Assembly (NCBI RefSeq): GCF_001884735.1 | Contig: NZ_MJAP01000003.1 | Span: 62,001-126,000 of the forward strand | Source of the DNA: Natronohydrobacter thiooxidans | GTDB lineage: Bacteria > Pseudomonadota > Alphaproteobacteria > Rhodobacterales > Rhodobacteraceae | DNA length: 64,000 nt | Direction: 5' to 3' | Shown: positions 53,225 to 62,564 of the stretch, in pieces | Position numbering within the stretch: position 1 is the first letter of the stretch | How the letters are laid out: each line of letters opens with the position of its first letter | Notes under the pieces: generated by a model | Databases searched by the model: none | Told to the model about the DNA's origin: nothing | What the model saw: the letters and a program-made list of their open reading frames with translations, nothing else | Made by a program: the position numbers and the translations under genes

Positions 53225-55036
53225 ATGTTTCAGAGCTATTCCGCCACCACCCGGCCCGAGGAGGGGCCGCCGCGCCTGTCTGCATTGCGTGACGCGCTGC
53301 AGGCACAGAGGCTGGACGGGGTGATTATCCCGCGGTCTGACGCGCATATGGGCGAATATGTCGCCGCCTGTGACGAGCGGCTGGCCTGGCTGACGGGGTT
53401 TACCGGTTCGGCGGGGTTCTGCATCGTGCTGCCTGACCGGGCGGGGCTGTTCGTGGACGGGCGCTACCGCGTGCAGGCGCGGCTGCAATGCGCCGATGTC
53501 TTCACCCCGGTCAACTGGCCCGAGACCAAGCCCGCCGACTGGCTGCGCGGGGCCTGCGAGAGCGGCGCGGTGATCGGCTTTGATCCCTGGCTGCATACGC
53601 CCGATGAGATCGAGGCGCTGGAGCGCGATCTGGCGGGCACGGAGATTACACTGAAGCGCATCGCGAACCCGGTTGACGCGCTCTGGTCCGACCGCCCTGC
53701 CCCGCCCATGGTCCCGGCGCGCGCCTATCCCGAAGCGCTGGCGGGAAAGACAACGCTGGAAAAACGCGCAGGCATCGCCAAGGCGCTGCGCGAGGCCGGT
53801 CAGCGCGCCTGTGTCCTGACCCAGCCGGAAAGCCTGTGCTGGCTCTTGAATATTCGCGGCGGTGACTTGCCGCGCGTTCCGGTGATGCAGGGTTTCGCAG
53901 TCCTGCATGATGACGGCCGGGTTGATCTGTTCTGCGCACCGGAAAAATGCGCCGCGCTGCAGTTTGACGATGCGGTGCATCTGCGCCCGGTCGAGGCGTT
54001 CGAGCCTGCGCTGCGCACCCTGCAGGGGCCGGTGCGGCTCGACAAGGCGACAGTGCCGGTGCAGATCGTCGATCTGCTGCGGGAAGCCTCGGTCGAGACC
54101 GTGTTCATGCAAGATCCCTGCCTGCTGCCCAAGGCGCGCAAGACCGACGCGGAACTCGCTGGCGCGCAGGCCGCGCATCTGCGCGACGGGGCGGCGATGG
54201 TGGAGTTTCTGGCCTGGCTGGACGGCGAGGCGGAGAAGCTCGTCTCGGACCCGGCGCATGTTCTGACGGAAATCGAGATTGCGCGCCATCTGGAATCCTG
54301 CCGCGCGGCGACCGGCGCGCTGCAGGATCTGAGTTTCGACACGATTGCGGGCTCTGGTCCCAATGGCGCGATCGTGCATTACCGCGTGACCGAAGACAGC
54401 AATCGCCGCCTGATCCCCGGCGATCTGATGCTGGTCGATTCCGGCGGGCAATATCTGGACGGGACCACCGATATTACCCGCACCATCGCCATCGGTCCGG
54501 TGGGAACGCTGGAGGCAGAGTGTTTCACCGCGGTGCTGCGCGGCATGATCGCGATGTCGCGTGCGCGTTTTCCGCGCGGGGTGGCGGGCGGGCATCTGGA
54601 TGCGCTGGCGCGCTACCCGCTCTGGCTGCTGGGGCGGGATTATGACCATGGCACCGGGCATGGTGTGGGGGCGTTTCTGTCGGTACATGAAGGGCCGCAG
54701 CGGCTGTCGCGCATCTCGACCGTGCCACTGGCCGAGGGCATGATCCTGTCGAATGAGCCGGGCTATTATCTTGAAGGGCGGTTTGGCATCCGGCTGGAGA
54801 ATCTGATCGCCGTGCGCAAGGCGACGCCGCCCGCAGGCGGCGATGCGCGCGACTGGCTGGAATTCCAGACTTTGACCCTCGCGCCGATTGACCGGCGCCT
54901 GATTCTCGCGGATCGGCTTGAGACTGACGAACGGAACTGGCTCGACAGCTATCACGCTCGCGTGCTGACGCTGCTGCGACCGGTGCTGAAGGAACCGGCA
55001 GCACGGTGGCTGGAGGCGGCCTGCCAGCCACTTTGA
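53225..55036 (+). CDS. pepP: Xaa-Pro aminopeptidase (M24 family)
   Basis: 603 aa, the long three-domain form of aminopeptidase P. Two N-terminal creatinase-like domains, then the metallopeptidase domain with LVDSGGQYLDGTTDITRT (Asp ligands), HGTGHGVGAF (His), SNEPGYYLEG (Glu) and EFQTLTLAP (Glu): a complete dimetal site. Start at the ATG at 53225. Removes N-terminal residues before proline. Confidence 0.93.
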   Translation: MFQSYSATTRPEEGPPRLSALRDALQAQRLDGVIIPRSDAHMGEYVAACDERLAWLTGFTGSAGFCIVLPDRAGLFVDGRYRVQARLQCADVFTPVNWPETKPADWLRGACESGAVIGFDPWLHTPDEIEALERDLAGTEITLKRIANPVDALWSDRPAPPMVPARAYPEALAGKTTLEKRAGIAKALREAGQRACVLTQPESLCWLLNIRGGDLPRVPVMQGFAVLHDDGRVDLFCAPEKCAALQFDDAVHLRPVEAFEPALRTLQGPVRLDKATVPVQIVDLLREASVETVFMQDPCLLPKARKTDAELAGAQAAHLRDGAAMVEFLAWLDGEAEKLVSDPAHVLTEIEIARHLESCRAATGALQDLSFDTIAGSGPNGAIVHYRVTEDSNRRLIPGDLMLVDSGGQYLDGTTDITRTIAIGPVGTLEAECFTAVLRGMIAMSRARFPRGVAGGHLDALARYPLWLLGRDYDHGTGHGVGAFLSVHEGPQRLSRISTVPLAEGMILSNEPGYYLEGRFGIRLENLIAVRKATPPAGGDARDWLEFQTLTLAPIDRRLILADRLETDERNWLDSYHARVLTLLRPVLKEPAARWLEAACQPL

Positions 55037-55115
55037 TCTACCCGCGCGCATTTGACCACTTTGCACCTGAGGGCAAAACCTGCCAGAGTACCGCCAAAGA
55101 CGAGAGGACAGAAAC

Positions 55116-55454
55116 ATGACGAATGTCAGGATCTACCCTGCCAAGGGAACCTGGGTGGTGCGCGCCAATGGCGCCGTGATCGGTGAAAGCAATCGCGCAT
55201 TGGAGATGGTCCAGCGTGACTATCCTTTCGTGATCTACTTCCCGCGCGAAGATATCGCCTCGGTCGTTCTGGACCAGTCTGACCGCCCGCTCTTTTGCGA
55301 TGATCGCGGCGAAGGGGTATTCTACCATGTTTCAAGCCCCGAGGGACTGATCCAGAATGCAGGCTACAGCCTGACCAACCCGACCGCAGAGGCCCAGTCC
55401 GTGCGCGATTATCTGGCCTTTGACGCAGGCAAGGTGACGGTCGAACGGGTCTGA
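55116..55454 (+). CDS. DUF427 family protein
   Basis: 112 aa. VRANGAVIGESNRALEM, VIYFPREDI and YHVSSPEG match the DUF427 domain, a small beta-fold found in many bacteria; function unknown. AGAGGACAGAAAC precedes the start. It follows pepP by about 80 bp. Confidence 0.88.
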   Translation: MTNVRIYPAKGTWVVRANGAVIGESNRALEMVQRDYPFVIYFPREDIASVVLDQSDRPLFCDDRGEGVFYHVSSPEGLIQNAGYSLTNPTAEAQSVRDYLAFDAGKVTVERV

Positions 55455-55605
55455 GCCCGAGACCACGCTTCCGGACGCGCAGTTGCTGTGCGGCGCGGGC
55501 CGCGAGGCATCCGGCCCGCAGGGGGCCGGACGCGGGATTTGCCCTGCCGGTGCAGGACCGCTCCGGCGGAACGGTCCCTTGGCACGGGATCGGGAAGACA
55601 ATGCC

Positions 55606-56112
55606 TCAGGCGGCAGCCGGGGCGGGCCTGGCAACACTGCCCGCGACCTTTTCCGAGACAAAGCCGAACAGGTTGCCGAGCACCAGCGACACCAGCACCA
55701 TTGCCGCCGCCGGGATTACCGCTCCGATCTGGCCTATGGCCACACCCGACAGCAGCAGGAAGGCCGCCGTCGAGGCATAGCCGTAAACCCCCGCCGGAAT
55801 GGTCGACAGCGCCGGCAGATGGGCGCCCAGCACCAGCACCACCACCGATACCCCGACGATGATCGAGGCCACCGTAACCGGTCCGCCCACGGTGCCGACC
55901 ACAAACAGCGCCACCGCCGCGACGGCCACGCCCCAGCCATGGTTGACGGCGGATTTCACCAGTCCGTCGGTCTTGCCACCGCTATGGTAGAAACTGCCCC
56001 AGCCGATGAACAGCGCCCAGACCAGCAGCCCCAAATCCGTGCCCAGGCACAGCCAGGTCGCCACTGCCGCCAGAACGCCGATGGACAGCGCCAATGCGTT
56101 GATGATATTCAT
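55606..56112 (-). CDS. DUF1097 family membrane protein
   Basis: 168 aa with five hydrophobic segments; WALFIGWGSFYHSGG and FKS-like basic loop (LVKSAVNHGWGV) correspond to the DUF1097 pattern. Related to the E. coli YcdZ family, whose function is unknown. A 17-bp palindrome lies before the start codon. Confidence 0.82.
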   Translation of the reverse strand: MNIINALALSIGVLAAVATWLCLGTDLGLLVWALFIGWGSFYHSGGKTDGLVKSAVNHGWGVAVAAVALFVVGTVGGPVTVASIIVGVSVVVLVLGAHLPALSTIPAGVYGYASTAAFLLLSGVAIGQIGAVIPAAAMVLVSLVLGNLFGFVSEKVAGSVARPAPAAA

Positions 56113-56792
56113 GTATAGTCCCTCCTGATTGCTGTATGCACAACCGGCAGGCTGCCGGTGCAGACCGACAGGCGGCCCGCCTCAAACGCGGGTTGCGTTT
56201 GCGATGCGCGTTTTCCGGTATAGCGGGCCGCCCCCTGATCGCGGTCACTCCACTGCGGCCCGGCGGGAGGTTAGCTTGGCCGGGGGCCGCACGGAAATTG
56301 GACCAAAGTTTATACGACCATGGCAACAGGCGCGCGGCGGGGCGACGCTATCGGGTGAACCCGCATCTCGCCCGTAACGGAAGCGAAGCGCGCTTGTATG
56401 CTCCATCCGTCAGGTCAGGCATCAAGGCAAATCCCGTTATCTGAAGAGGGCAATGCATCCGAGGACTGCGCCGATCCTGTGGCCATTCCCTGATATCCGC
56501 GTTCCAGCGCCAAACCGTCACCAGTATCCGCAGGACAAGGCGCCTGGCGGGTCTGCGCCGGAGCCGAATGCCGCTGAATGGCGAGAAACCGCCATCCCGC
56601 GCGCCGCTCACGGGATATACACTATCTTCTGATCGCGGCTTTCTTGCCTTGCGCGAGAACATCAATTAACCGCACAACTAACAGTTGCATTTGTCGCAGA
56701 TAATGCCACAATCCCGCTTAGGTCATTGGCTTTCGGTAAGAATCGGGAAACAGTGCCGAAGGTGAAATGCAGTAGATGCGAGAAGGTTCGTC
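56113..56792. other. 680-bp non-coding stretch
   Basis: No open frame with a plausible start, ribosome site and coding bias was found on either strand. The part nearest 56112 holds the palindrome at 56143-56159. The last 150 bp are richer in A and T and should contain the promoter of the 58-residue gene at 56793. I see no tRNA, riboswitch or repeat of known type; a small RNA cannot be excluded. Confidence 0.6.
56143..56159. promoter_or_regulatory. 17-bp palindrome upstream of the DUF1097 gene
   Basis: ACCGGCAG (56143-56150), a central G and CTGCCGGT (56152-56159), 31-47 bp before the DUF1097 start codon on the minus strand. It could be a leader hairpin or an operator. Confidence 0.45.
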
Positions 56793-56969
56793 ATGCTGAT
56801 CATCCAGTTCGCTCTGGCCATATGTACCGGGATGATTTTCGCGATTGCCGCAGTCATCGGTGACTACGGCTTCGGGATGGCGCTGCTGATCTATAGCCTG
56901 ACAGGTGCGGTGACACTTGTCCTGACCATGGTGGCAACAATGCTCTGGTCCGAGTGGCGGTCAGCCTGA
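56793..56969 (+). CDS. 58-residue membrane peptide
   Basis: ATG at 56793 with GAGAAGG upstream, TGA at 56967. Two hydrophobic helices (about 2-22 and 28-51) joined by a short GDYGFG turn, ending in the amphipathic WSEWRSA. I do not recognise the family. Coding is supported by the ribosome site, the hairpin-like topology and by lying in otherwise gene-free sequence, but not by homology. Confidence 0.6.
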   Translation: MLIIQFALAICTGMIFAIAAVIGDYGFGMALLIYSLTGAVTLVLTMVATMLWSEWRSA

Positions 56970-57017
56970 CATACCCCAGCGCATTCCGGGCAGGCTATGG
57001 CGTGTGACAGATCGTGC

Positions 57018-57118
57018 CTAAAGCGTTTCGACTTTTCGGTGAATCTCTGAAACGCTTTAGCTTCTTGTATTGTCGCAATTTCGAACCGCAAAAGTCTATC
57101 AACTTTTTCTGAAATTGC
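57018..57118. repeat. RIME1-like mosaic palindromic repeat
   Basis: Two palindromes in tandem. First: CTAAAGCGTTTC (57018-57029) with GAAACGCTTTAG (57049-57060), loop GACTTTTCGGTGAATCTCT. Second: GCAATTTC (57075-57082) with GAAATTGC (57111-57118), with an inner AAAAGT/ACTTTT pair. From memory, this arrangement and the core sequences match the RIME1 intergenic mosaic elements of Rhizobium and relatives, about 108 bp. The element ends one base before the aroB stop codon. Confidence 0.72.
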
Positions 57119-57119
57119 T

Positions 57120-58241
57120 TTACCCGCGCGCGGCCAAGGCATCGTTGAGCACCGCCAGAAGCGTCTCTGAAGGCACATCATCGCAGACAAAAGCCGCGCC
57201 GATATCGCGCGCGAGAATGAAGCGCAACCGGCCATCCTGAACTTTCTTGTCCTGCCCCATCAGGCCGATCAGCGCCTCGGCGCCCGGCAGATCGCCGGGA
57301 ATATCCGCAAGATCCGTGGTCATACCCATCGCGCGCAGATGCGCCCGCACCCGGCCGGGGGTTTCCTGCGCGCAAAGCCCCATACGCGCGGAAAGCTCAT
57401 AGGCCAGCGCGCAGCCGATGGCCACGCCTTCGCCATGCAGCAGGCGGTCGGAATAGCCGGTCGCGGCTTCCAGCGCATGGCAGAACGTATGGCCAAGGTT
57501 CAGAAGCGCGCGCTCGCCCTGTTCGGTTTCATCCCGTGCGACGATGCCCGCCTTCATCTCGACCGAGCGGCGCACGGCGTAGTGGCGCGCGCCCTTGTCG
57601 CCGCGCGCCATGGCGGGGCCGTTGCGCTCCAGCCAGTCGAAGAAAGCCGCATCCCCCAGCAGACCGTATTTCACCACCTCGCCATAGCCCGCGAGAAAAT
57701 CACGCACAGGCAGGCTGTCGAGCAGGTCGATATCGGCCAGAACGAGGCTTGGCTGGTGGAAGGCGCCCACAAGGTTCTTGCCGTGGCGCGTGTTGATCCC
57801 GGTCTTGCCACCGACCGAACTGTCCACCTGTGCCAGAAGCGAGGTCGGCACCTGAACGAAGCGCACACCGCGCCGCAGGATCGCGGCCGCAAAACCCGCA
57901 AGATCGCCGATCACCCCGCCGCCCAGCGCGACCACTATATCTCGGCGCTCAACTTTCGCATCGAGCAGCCATTCGACGGCCTCGGTCAGCCCCTGCCAGC
58001 CCTTGGTGGCCTCGCCGGGGGGCAGGGCATGGGACTGTGCTGCAATCCCCTCTGCGGCAAGCCCCTGTTCCAGCGCCGCAAGATGCAACGCGCCTACACG
58101 CGTCTCGGTCAGGATCGCGGTCTGTTTGCGCTGCAAGAGCGGGCCAATCAGCGCCCCGGCCTGCGCCAGAAGGCCCTGCCCGATCACCACGTCATAGGCA
58201 CGTTCCCCCAACGGGACATGAACCCGGTCGATCTGTGTCAT
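57120..58241 (-). CDS. aroB: 3-dehydroquinate synthase
   Basis: Second step of the shikimate pathway. 373 aa. NAD site GGGVIGDLAGFAAAILRRG, QVDSSVGGKTGIN, and the metal-binding LNLGHTFCHALEAATGY and LLHGEGVAIG are present. Pairs with aroK in an overlapping aroKB unit. The stop codon abuts the repeat element at 57018-57118. Confidence 0.96.
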   Translation of the reverse strand: MTQIDRVHVPLGERAYDVVIGQGLLAQAGALIGPLLQRKQTAILTETRVGALHLAALEQGLAAEGIAAQSHALPPGEATKGWQGLTEAVEWLLDAKVERRDIVVALGGGVIGDLAGFAAAILRRGVRFVQVPTSLLAQVDSSVGGKTGINTRHGKNLVGAFHQPSLVLADIDLLDSLPVRDFLAGYGEVVKYGLLGDAAFFDWLERNGPAMARGDKGARHYAVRRSVEMKAGIVARDETEQGERALLNLGHTFCHALEAATGYSDRLLHGEGVAIGCALAYELSARMGLCAQETPGRVRAHLRAMGMTTDLADIPGDLPGAEALIGLMGQDKKVQDGRLRFILARDIGAAFVCDDVPSETLLAVLNDALAARG

Positions 58242-58783
58242 GTTTTTTGTCCTTCCAGCACATCCGGGCGGGTGAGCAATTCCGCCATGACCGCGCGTGC
58301 CATGTCGGGAATGGCATAGCTGACACGCGCCTCGACCACCAGATCGGCCAGCGCATAGACCGGCGCGCGGGCGTCTAACAAATCCGAAAGCGTCTGCCGC
58401 GGGTTGTCTGTGCGCAGCAGGGGCCGTGTCGTCTTGTGGCGCACCCGCGCCCAGAGCAGGTCGAGATCGGCCTTCAGCCAGACCGAAACGCCCAGTTCGG
58501 TGATCAATGCGCGCGTCTCGCCATTGAGGAAGGCCCCACCCCCCACGGACAACACCGATGGCGTGTCCCGCAGCAACCGGGCAATCACCTCGGCCTCGCG
58601 GGCGCGGAAGAATTCCTCACCATCGCGCGCGAAGATCTCGGCGATGGTCATTCTGGAGGCGGTGACGATTTCCTCGTCGGAATCGCGAAAGGGCACGGAC
58701 AGCATGCGCGCCAGTTCCTTACCCACAGCGGTCTTGCCAGCGCCCATCATGCCAACAAGCACGACTGTCTTGTGCAGTTTCAT
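58238..58783 (-). CDS. aroK: Shikimate kinase
   Basis: 181 aa P-loop kinase of the shikimate pathway. Walker A GMMGAGKT (11-18), shikimate-binding FRDSDEEI, FREREx-like FFRAREAEV and SVGGGAFL are all present. The stop overlaps the aroB start by four bases. Confidence 0.95.
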   Translation of the reverse strand: MKLHKTVVLVGMMGAGKTAVGKELARMLSVPFRDSDEEIVTASRMTIAEIFARDGEEFFRAREAEVIARLLRDTPSVLSVGGGAFLNGETRALITELGVSVWLKADLDLLWARVRHKTTRPLLRTDNPRQTLSDLLDARAPVYALADLVVEARVSYAIPDMARAVMAELLTRPDVLEGQKT

Positions 58784-58927
58784 GCCAATCGCGACTCCCG
58801 TAACCTTGCGCTGTTCAACTTTTGTTGGCCAGTCTGTTTATTGTCGTGTTAATGCGGCATTGTCGACCGGAAAACCCCCCGAATGCAGGTCGCGAAAGAG
58901 GGGGAGGCGCGAGAAAGGCAGGCCGTT

Positions 58928-59062
58928 ATGAAATATATCTTCCGCTTGGTGCTGATCCTTGTGATGCTGGCGGCGCTTGCCGTGGTGGGTTTTGCCTTCG
59001 TAGGCGACCTGTCGGCGACGCGCAGCACTGTAGAAACTCCGGTCACGCTGGAGGTGAATTGA
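58928..59062 (+). CDS. 44-residue membrane peptide
   Basis: ATG at 58928, TGA at 59060. One N-terminal hydrophobic segment (YIFRLVLILVMLAALAVVGF), then a short polar tail. It overlaps the TTG start of the next gene in the sequence TTGA, so the two are probably translationally coupled. Unknown family; conserved next to xerD in related genomes, from memory. Confidence 0.7.
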   Translation: MKYIFRLVLILVMLAALAVVGFAFVGDLSATRSTVETPVTLEVN

Positions 59063-60630
59063 CCCCGGCGGCGCGATATTGTCTGGCCTTTGTGCTGGGC
59101 CTTGCCTCTGCCCCGGCCGCTGTTTCCGCCCAAGAGAATGGTGCCCCGCTGTCGGCGATCGACTGGCTGGAACAGGCGTTGCGCGAGCCACCGCCGCCGG
59201 CTGTGGCGCCTGAGCCCCCGCCGCAGATGATCGAGCCTTCGCCGGTCCTGCCGGAATCGCATTTCGAGACCATCACGGTGGCCCCCCTGACCGGCGCGGA
59301 ACTGGACGCAACCGGGCTTTTCACCGCAGAGCGCATCGGATTGCCGCGCGAGTTCTGGGGGCCAAGTCCGCTGGCCGAGATCATTCCGGCGATAGAGGCG
59401 ATTCCCGGCGACACGCTGCCCAGTGCGGCCCGGCTCGGCCTGCGCCTGTTGATGGCGGAGTTCGCCGCCCCGTATGGCCTGACGCTTGAAACGCGCGGCA
59501 CGCTTTTGCTTGCGCGGATCGACAAGCTGGTGAGCCTTGGCGCATTGGAACAAGCCAGCCAGTTGATTGATGCCGCCGCCGAACCCAGCGCCGCTTTGCG
59601 TGCCCGCGCCTTCGACATATCGCTGCTGCTGGGCGAAGAGGATCGGGCCTGCGCCCGGATGAGCGGTATGATCAGCGCGACCGAAGGACAGGCCGCACAG
59701 ATTTTCTGCATGGCGCGACACGGGGAATGGCAGGCGGCCTGGACAAGCCTGAAGGTCGCGCGAAGCCTTGGGCTGATCGATGCTGCCGAAGCCGGGCTGC
59801 TGATGCGTTTTCTGGACGAGGAAGAAGCCGATTTCCTGCCCCCACCGCCGCAGAACATCACGCCGCTGGGCTGGCGGATCCTGGAGGCACTCGGGGATCC
59901 CGTGGCCACAACCCATCTGCCTGTGGCTTTCGCCCATGCGGATCTGCGCGGTGTGTCCGGCTGGCGGGCACAGCTCGACGCCGCCGAGCGACTGACCCGG
60001 ATGGAAGTCCTGCAGGCCAACCGGTTGCACGGGCTTTACACACAGCGCCGTCCGGCCGCCTCTGGGGGGATGTGGGAACGCGTGCGCGCCATGCAGGGGC
60101 TGGACAGGGCGCTGGCCGCGAAGGACAGCGACGCGATCAGCGCGGAGCTTGTGGAGGGCTGGCCCCTCTTTGCGGCGGTGGAACTGGAGGGCGCTTTTGC
60201 CACGATCCACGCAACAGCGCTGGCGGATGTGCCGCTGACAGCGGAGGCCTCCGAAATCCTGTGGGCCGCACTGCTTCTGGCGCAGGAGCGGCTTGACCGC
60301 GCTGCCGAGCTTGCCCCTGACACCCCCACGGCGCAGTTCGTCATGGCGCTGGCGCGGGGCGCGCCCCTGCCCGAGATTGACACGCCGGAGATGGCAAGCG
60401 CCATCTGGCAGGGATTTCAGGACGCCCCTCTGTCGGAGCAGGTACAGGCGCAGAAGCAGGAAGGCGCCCTTGGCCTGATTGTTCTGGAGGCCTTGACCCA
60501 GATCGCGCAGGCCGCTGCTGGTGACCCTGTGGCCGCAACACGCGGCCTGCAGCGTCTGCGTGCCGTGGGTCTTGAGAGCGCCGCGCGGCAGATCGCAATC
60601 GAGCTTTTGCTTCTGGAACGGCGGGGCTGA
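59059..60630 (+). CDS. Exported protein of unknown function, 523 aa, TTG start
   Basis: The frame extends upstream, but TTG at 59059, with GGAGG just before, places a signal peptide (CLAFVLGLASAPAAVSAQ) at the N-terminus. A Pro-rich segment follows (PPPPAVAPEPPPQM), then an all-helical, Leu/Ala-rich region to the end. I see no enzymatic motif; helical repeats of the TPR or Sel1 sort are possible. A periplasmic protein in one unit with the 44-residue peptide and xerD. Confidence 0.75.
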   Translation: MTPAARYCLAFVLGLASAPAAVSAQENGAPLSAIDWLEQALREPPPPAVAPEPPPQMIEPSPVLPESHFETITVAPLTGAELDATGLFTAERIGLPREFWGPSPLAEIIPAIEAIPGDTLPSAARLGLRLLMAEFAAPYGLTLETRGTLLLARIDKLVSLGALEQASQLIDAAAEPSAALRARAFDISLLLGEEDRACARMSGMISATEGQAAQIFCMARHGEWQAAWTSLKVARSLGLIDAAEAGLLMRFLDEEEADFLPPPPQNITPLGWRILEALGDPVATTHLPVAFAHADLRGVSGWRAQLDAAERLTRMEVLQANRLHGLYTQRRPAASGGMWERVRAMQGLDRALAAKDSDAISAELVEGWPLFAAVELEGAFATIHATALADVPLTAEASEILWAALLLAQERLDRAAELAPDTPTAQFVMALARGAPLPEIDTPEMASAIWQGFQDAPLSEQVQAQKQEGALGLIVLEALTQIAQAAAGDPVAATRGLQRLRAVGLESAARQIAIELLLLERRG

Positions 60631-60634
60631 GCGC

Positions 60635-61567
60635 ATGGACGCGCAGGCGCAGCGCTGGATTTCGACCTTTCTGGACGCCCATGCCGCCGAACAGGGCGCG
60701 GCGCGCAACACGCAACTGGCCTATGCGCGCGATCTGCGCGATTTCGCGGATTGGGCGGAGAACAGGGGGCTTGGCGTCGGGACGCTGGCGCGGTCGGATA
60801 TCGAAGCCTATCTGGTCCATTGCGATGCACAGGGGCTGGCCGCATCAACGCGCGCGCGCAGGCTGGCGGCGATCCGGCAGCTTTTCCGCTTCGCCTATGC
60901 CGAAGCCTGGCGCAAGGATGATCCGGCGAGCCGGATCAGCGGGCCGGGCAAATCGAAGAAACTGCCCGTCACGCTCAGCCATTCCGAGGTTGAGGCGCTT
61001 CTGGCCGCCGCGCGCAAACTGGGCCGGTCCGAGGCCGAGCGGGCGCGCAACACCTGCCTGATGGAACTGCTTTACGCCACGGGCCTGCGCGTTACCGAAC
61101 TGGTCAGCCTGCCAGTCGCGGCTGTGCGTGGCGGTCCGCAGATGATCCTTGTGCGCGGCAAGGGCGGCAAGGAGCGCATGGTGCCGCTCTCGGAGCCTGC
61201 CCGCGAGGCGTTGCAGATCTGGCTGACCCATTGGGACGCAAGCGCGTCCGAGGCGCGCGCCAAACGCCTGCCCGAGCCGCGTTTCCTGTTTCCGTCCAAG
61301 GGGCGCGAGGGGCATCTGAGCCGGGTCGCCTTCTTTCTGATGCTGCGCGAGATGGCACTTCAGGCGGGGCTTGATCCCAGCCGCATCAGTCCGCATGTGC
61401 TGCGCCATGCCTTTGCCACGCATCTGCTGGCAGGCGGCGCCGATCTGCGCGCGATCCAGACCCTGCTCGGGCATGCCGATGTATCGACCACCGAGATTTA
61501 TACGCATGTTCTGGAGGAACGGCTGAAAACGCTGGTGCTGGAGCATCACCCACTGGCCAAGCGCTGA
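60635..61567 (+). CDS. xerD: Tyrosine recombinase XerD
   Basis: 310 aa. N-terminal core-binding domain, then the catalytic domain with Arg152 (GLRVTEL), His254 and Arg257 (HVLRHAF), His280 (GHADVS) and the nucleophile Tyr289 (EIYTHV). A catalytic Lys lies in RGKGGKERMV. Resolves chromosome dimers at dif with XerC. It starts 4 bases after the upstream stop, so it is in the same operon. Confidence 0.93.
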   Translation: MDAQAQRWISTFLDAHAAEQGAARNTQLAYARDLRDFADWAENRGLGVGTLARSDIEAYLVHCDAQGLAASTRARRLAAIRQLFRFAYAEAWRKDDPASRISGPGKSKKLPVTLSHSEVEALLAAARKLGRSEAERARNTCLMELLYATGLRVTELVSLPVAAVRGGPQMILVRGKGGKERMVPLSEPAREALQIWLTHWDASASEARAKRLPEPRFLFPSKGREGHLSRVAFFLMLREMALQAGLDPSRISPHVLRHAFATHLLAGGADLRAIQTLLGHADVSTTEIYTHVLEERLKTLVLEHHPLAKR

Positions 61568-61571
61568 ACGG

Positions 61572-62543
61572 TCATTCCGGCATCAGGCCATCTGCGCCCG
61601 ATAACAGGTCCTCGCAAAACGCGATCCAGTCCTGTCTGTGGCCCAAGACCCGGTCGCGATGGGCCTGCCAACCCGCTGCGAGTTGGGTCAGCAAGGGCAG
61701 ATCGGCAGCAACACGCTCGACCAGCACCCAGCGGTTCCATTCATAGGCCAAAGACCAGTCTGGATCGCCAAGGCGCGATTCTGCCAGACGGTAATGAAAG
61801 GCGGGCCGTCCGCCCTTGAGCTGGGAGTGCGGCACGTCGCTCAGAGCCTCGGGGCACAAATATTCGAAAGCGGGCAGAAGATCGAGCCCGTAGCCGCGCG
61901 CCGGGGCCAGCATGGCATAGAGTCGCGCCAGACCCGCCGGGGACCAGCGCGCCTGATCGGCCAGTGCATCGACGAGCGTGGCAGGCCAGGATTTGACGAA
62001 AGGCAGCGCGCGACGCGCGGGGTCGAGCGGTGCCGAGCCGCGCAGCCAGCCCTCCAGAAACGCATAGGCGCGGATGACGGCAATTAGGCTGTCTGCCCCA
62101 CCTGGCGGCAATGCGGGATTCAGATGCACGCCAAAGCCAAAGCCCAGCCGCGCCTGTGTGCCCATCGCCCCGGCTCCGGCCAGAACCGCAACCAGTCGCG
62201 TCAATTCCGACAATTGGTCCTGTCGCAGTGGCGCGGTAACGATCTCGACCGGCACAAGATCGCCCAGCGCCTGCGCGGCCAGTTCCTCAAGCCATGCCTT
62301 CCGCAAGGAGATATCGAGTTCGACCTGCACATCGCCGAGAAGACCGCCTTCGATGACAGACGCGCGTATATGCAACGGGCGGATCGTGCCCCCCCAGAGG
62401 GCTTGAACCAGCGATGCTGTCTCGCCCACATCCAGCCCCGCGAACTCGATTTCAAAGCCCGTCCGCCGGGCAGCGCTGCTTTCCCCTGCATGGTCCGGCA
62501 GCGGCCAGAAGCGGCGACGCTCGATCCGGTCATGCAGCATCAC
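61572..62543 (-). CDS. Putative amidoligase enzyme (glutamine synthetase/GCS-like fold)
   Basis: 323 aa. GFEIEFAG (29-36) is the acidic first strand of the ATP-grasp-independent amidoligase (COOH-amine ligase) fold, with PVEIVTAPL (99-107) and GFGFGVHLN (135-142, His140) as further motif strands. The C-terminal half (YEWNRWVLVERVAADLPLL and on) is helical. The fold joins an amine to a carboxylate using ATP; the substrate is unknown. It is followed on the same strand, upstream, by an AIG2/GGCT-like gene at 62565. Confidence 0.75.
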   Translation of the reverse strand: MMLHDRIERRRFWPLPDHAGESSAARRTGFEIEFAGLDVGETASLVQALWGGTIRPLHIRASVIEGGLLGDVQVELDISLRKAWLEELAAQALGDLVPVEIVTAPLRQDQLSELTRLVAVLAGAGAMGTQARLGFGFGVHLNPALPPGGADSLIAVIRAYAFLEGWLRGSAPLDPARRALPFVKSWPATLVDALADQARWSPAGLARLYAMLAPARGYGLDLLPAFEYLCPEALSDVPHSQLKGGRPAFHYRLAESRLGDPDWSLAYEWNRWVLVERVAADLPLLTQLAAGWQAHRDRVLGHRQDWIAFCEDLLSGADGLMPE

Positions 62544-62564
62544 GATGCCCTTTCCTGTTCGCTG

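Noticed and set aside
52991..55117. 708-codon open frame antisense to pepP
   Set aside because: Arg/Gln/His-rich shadow protein typical of antisense frames; pepP has all metal ligands.
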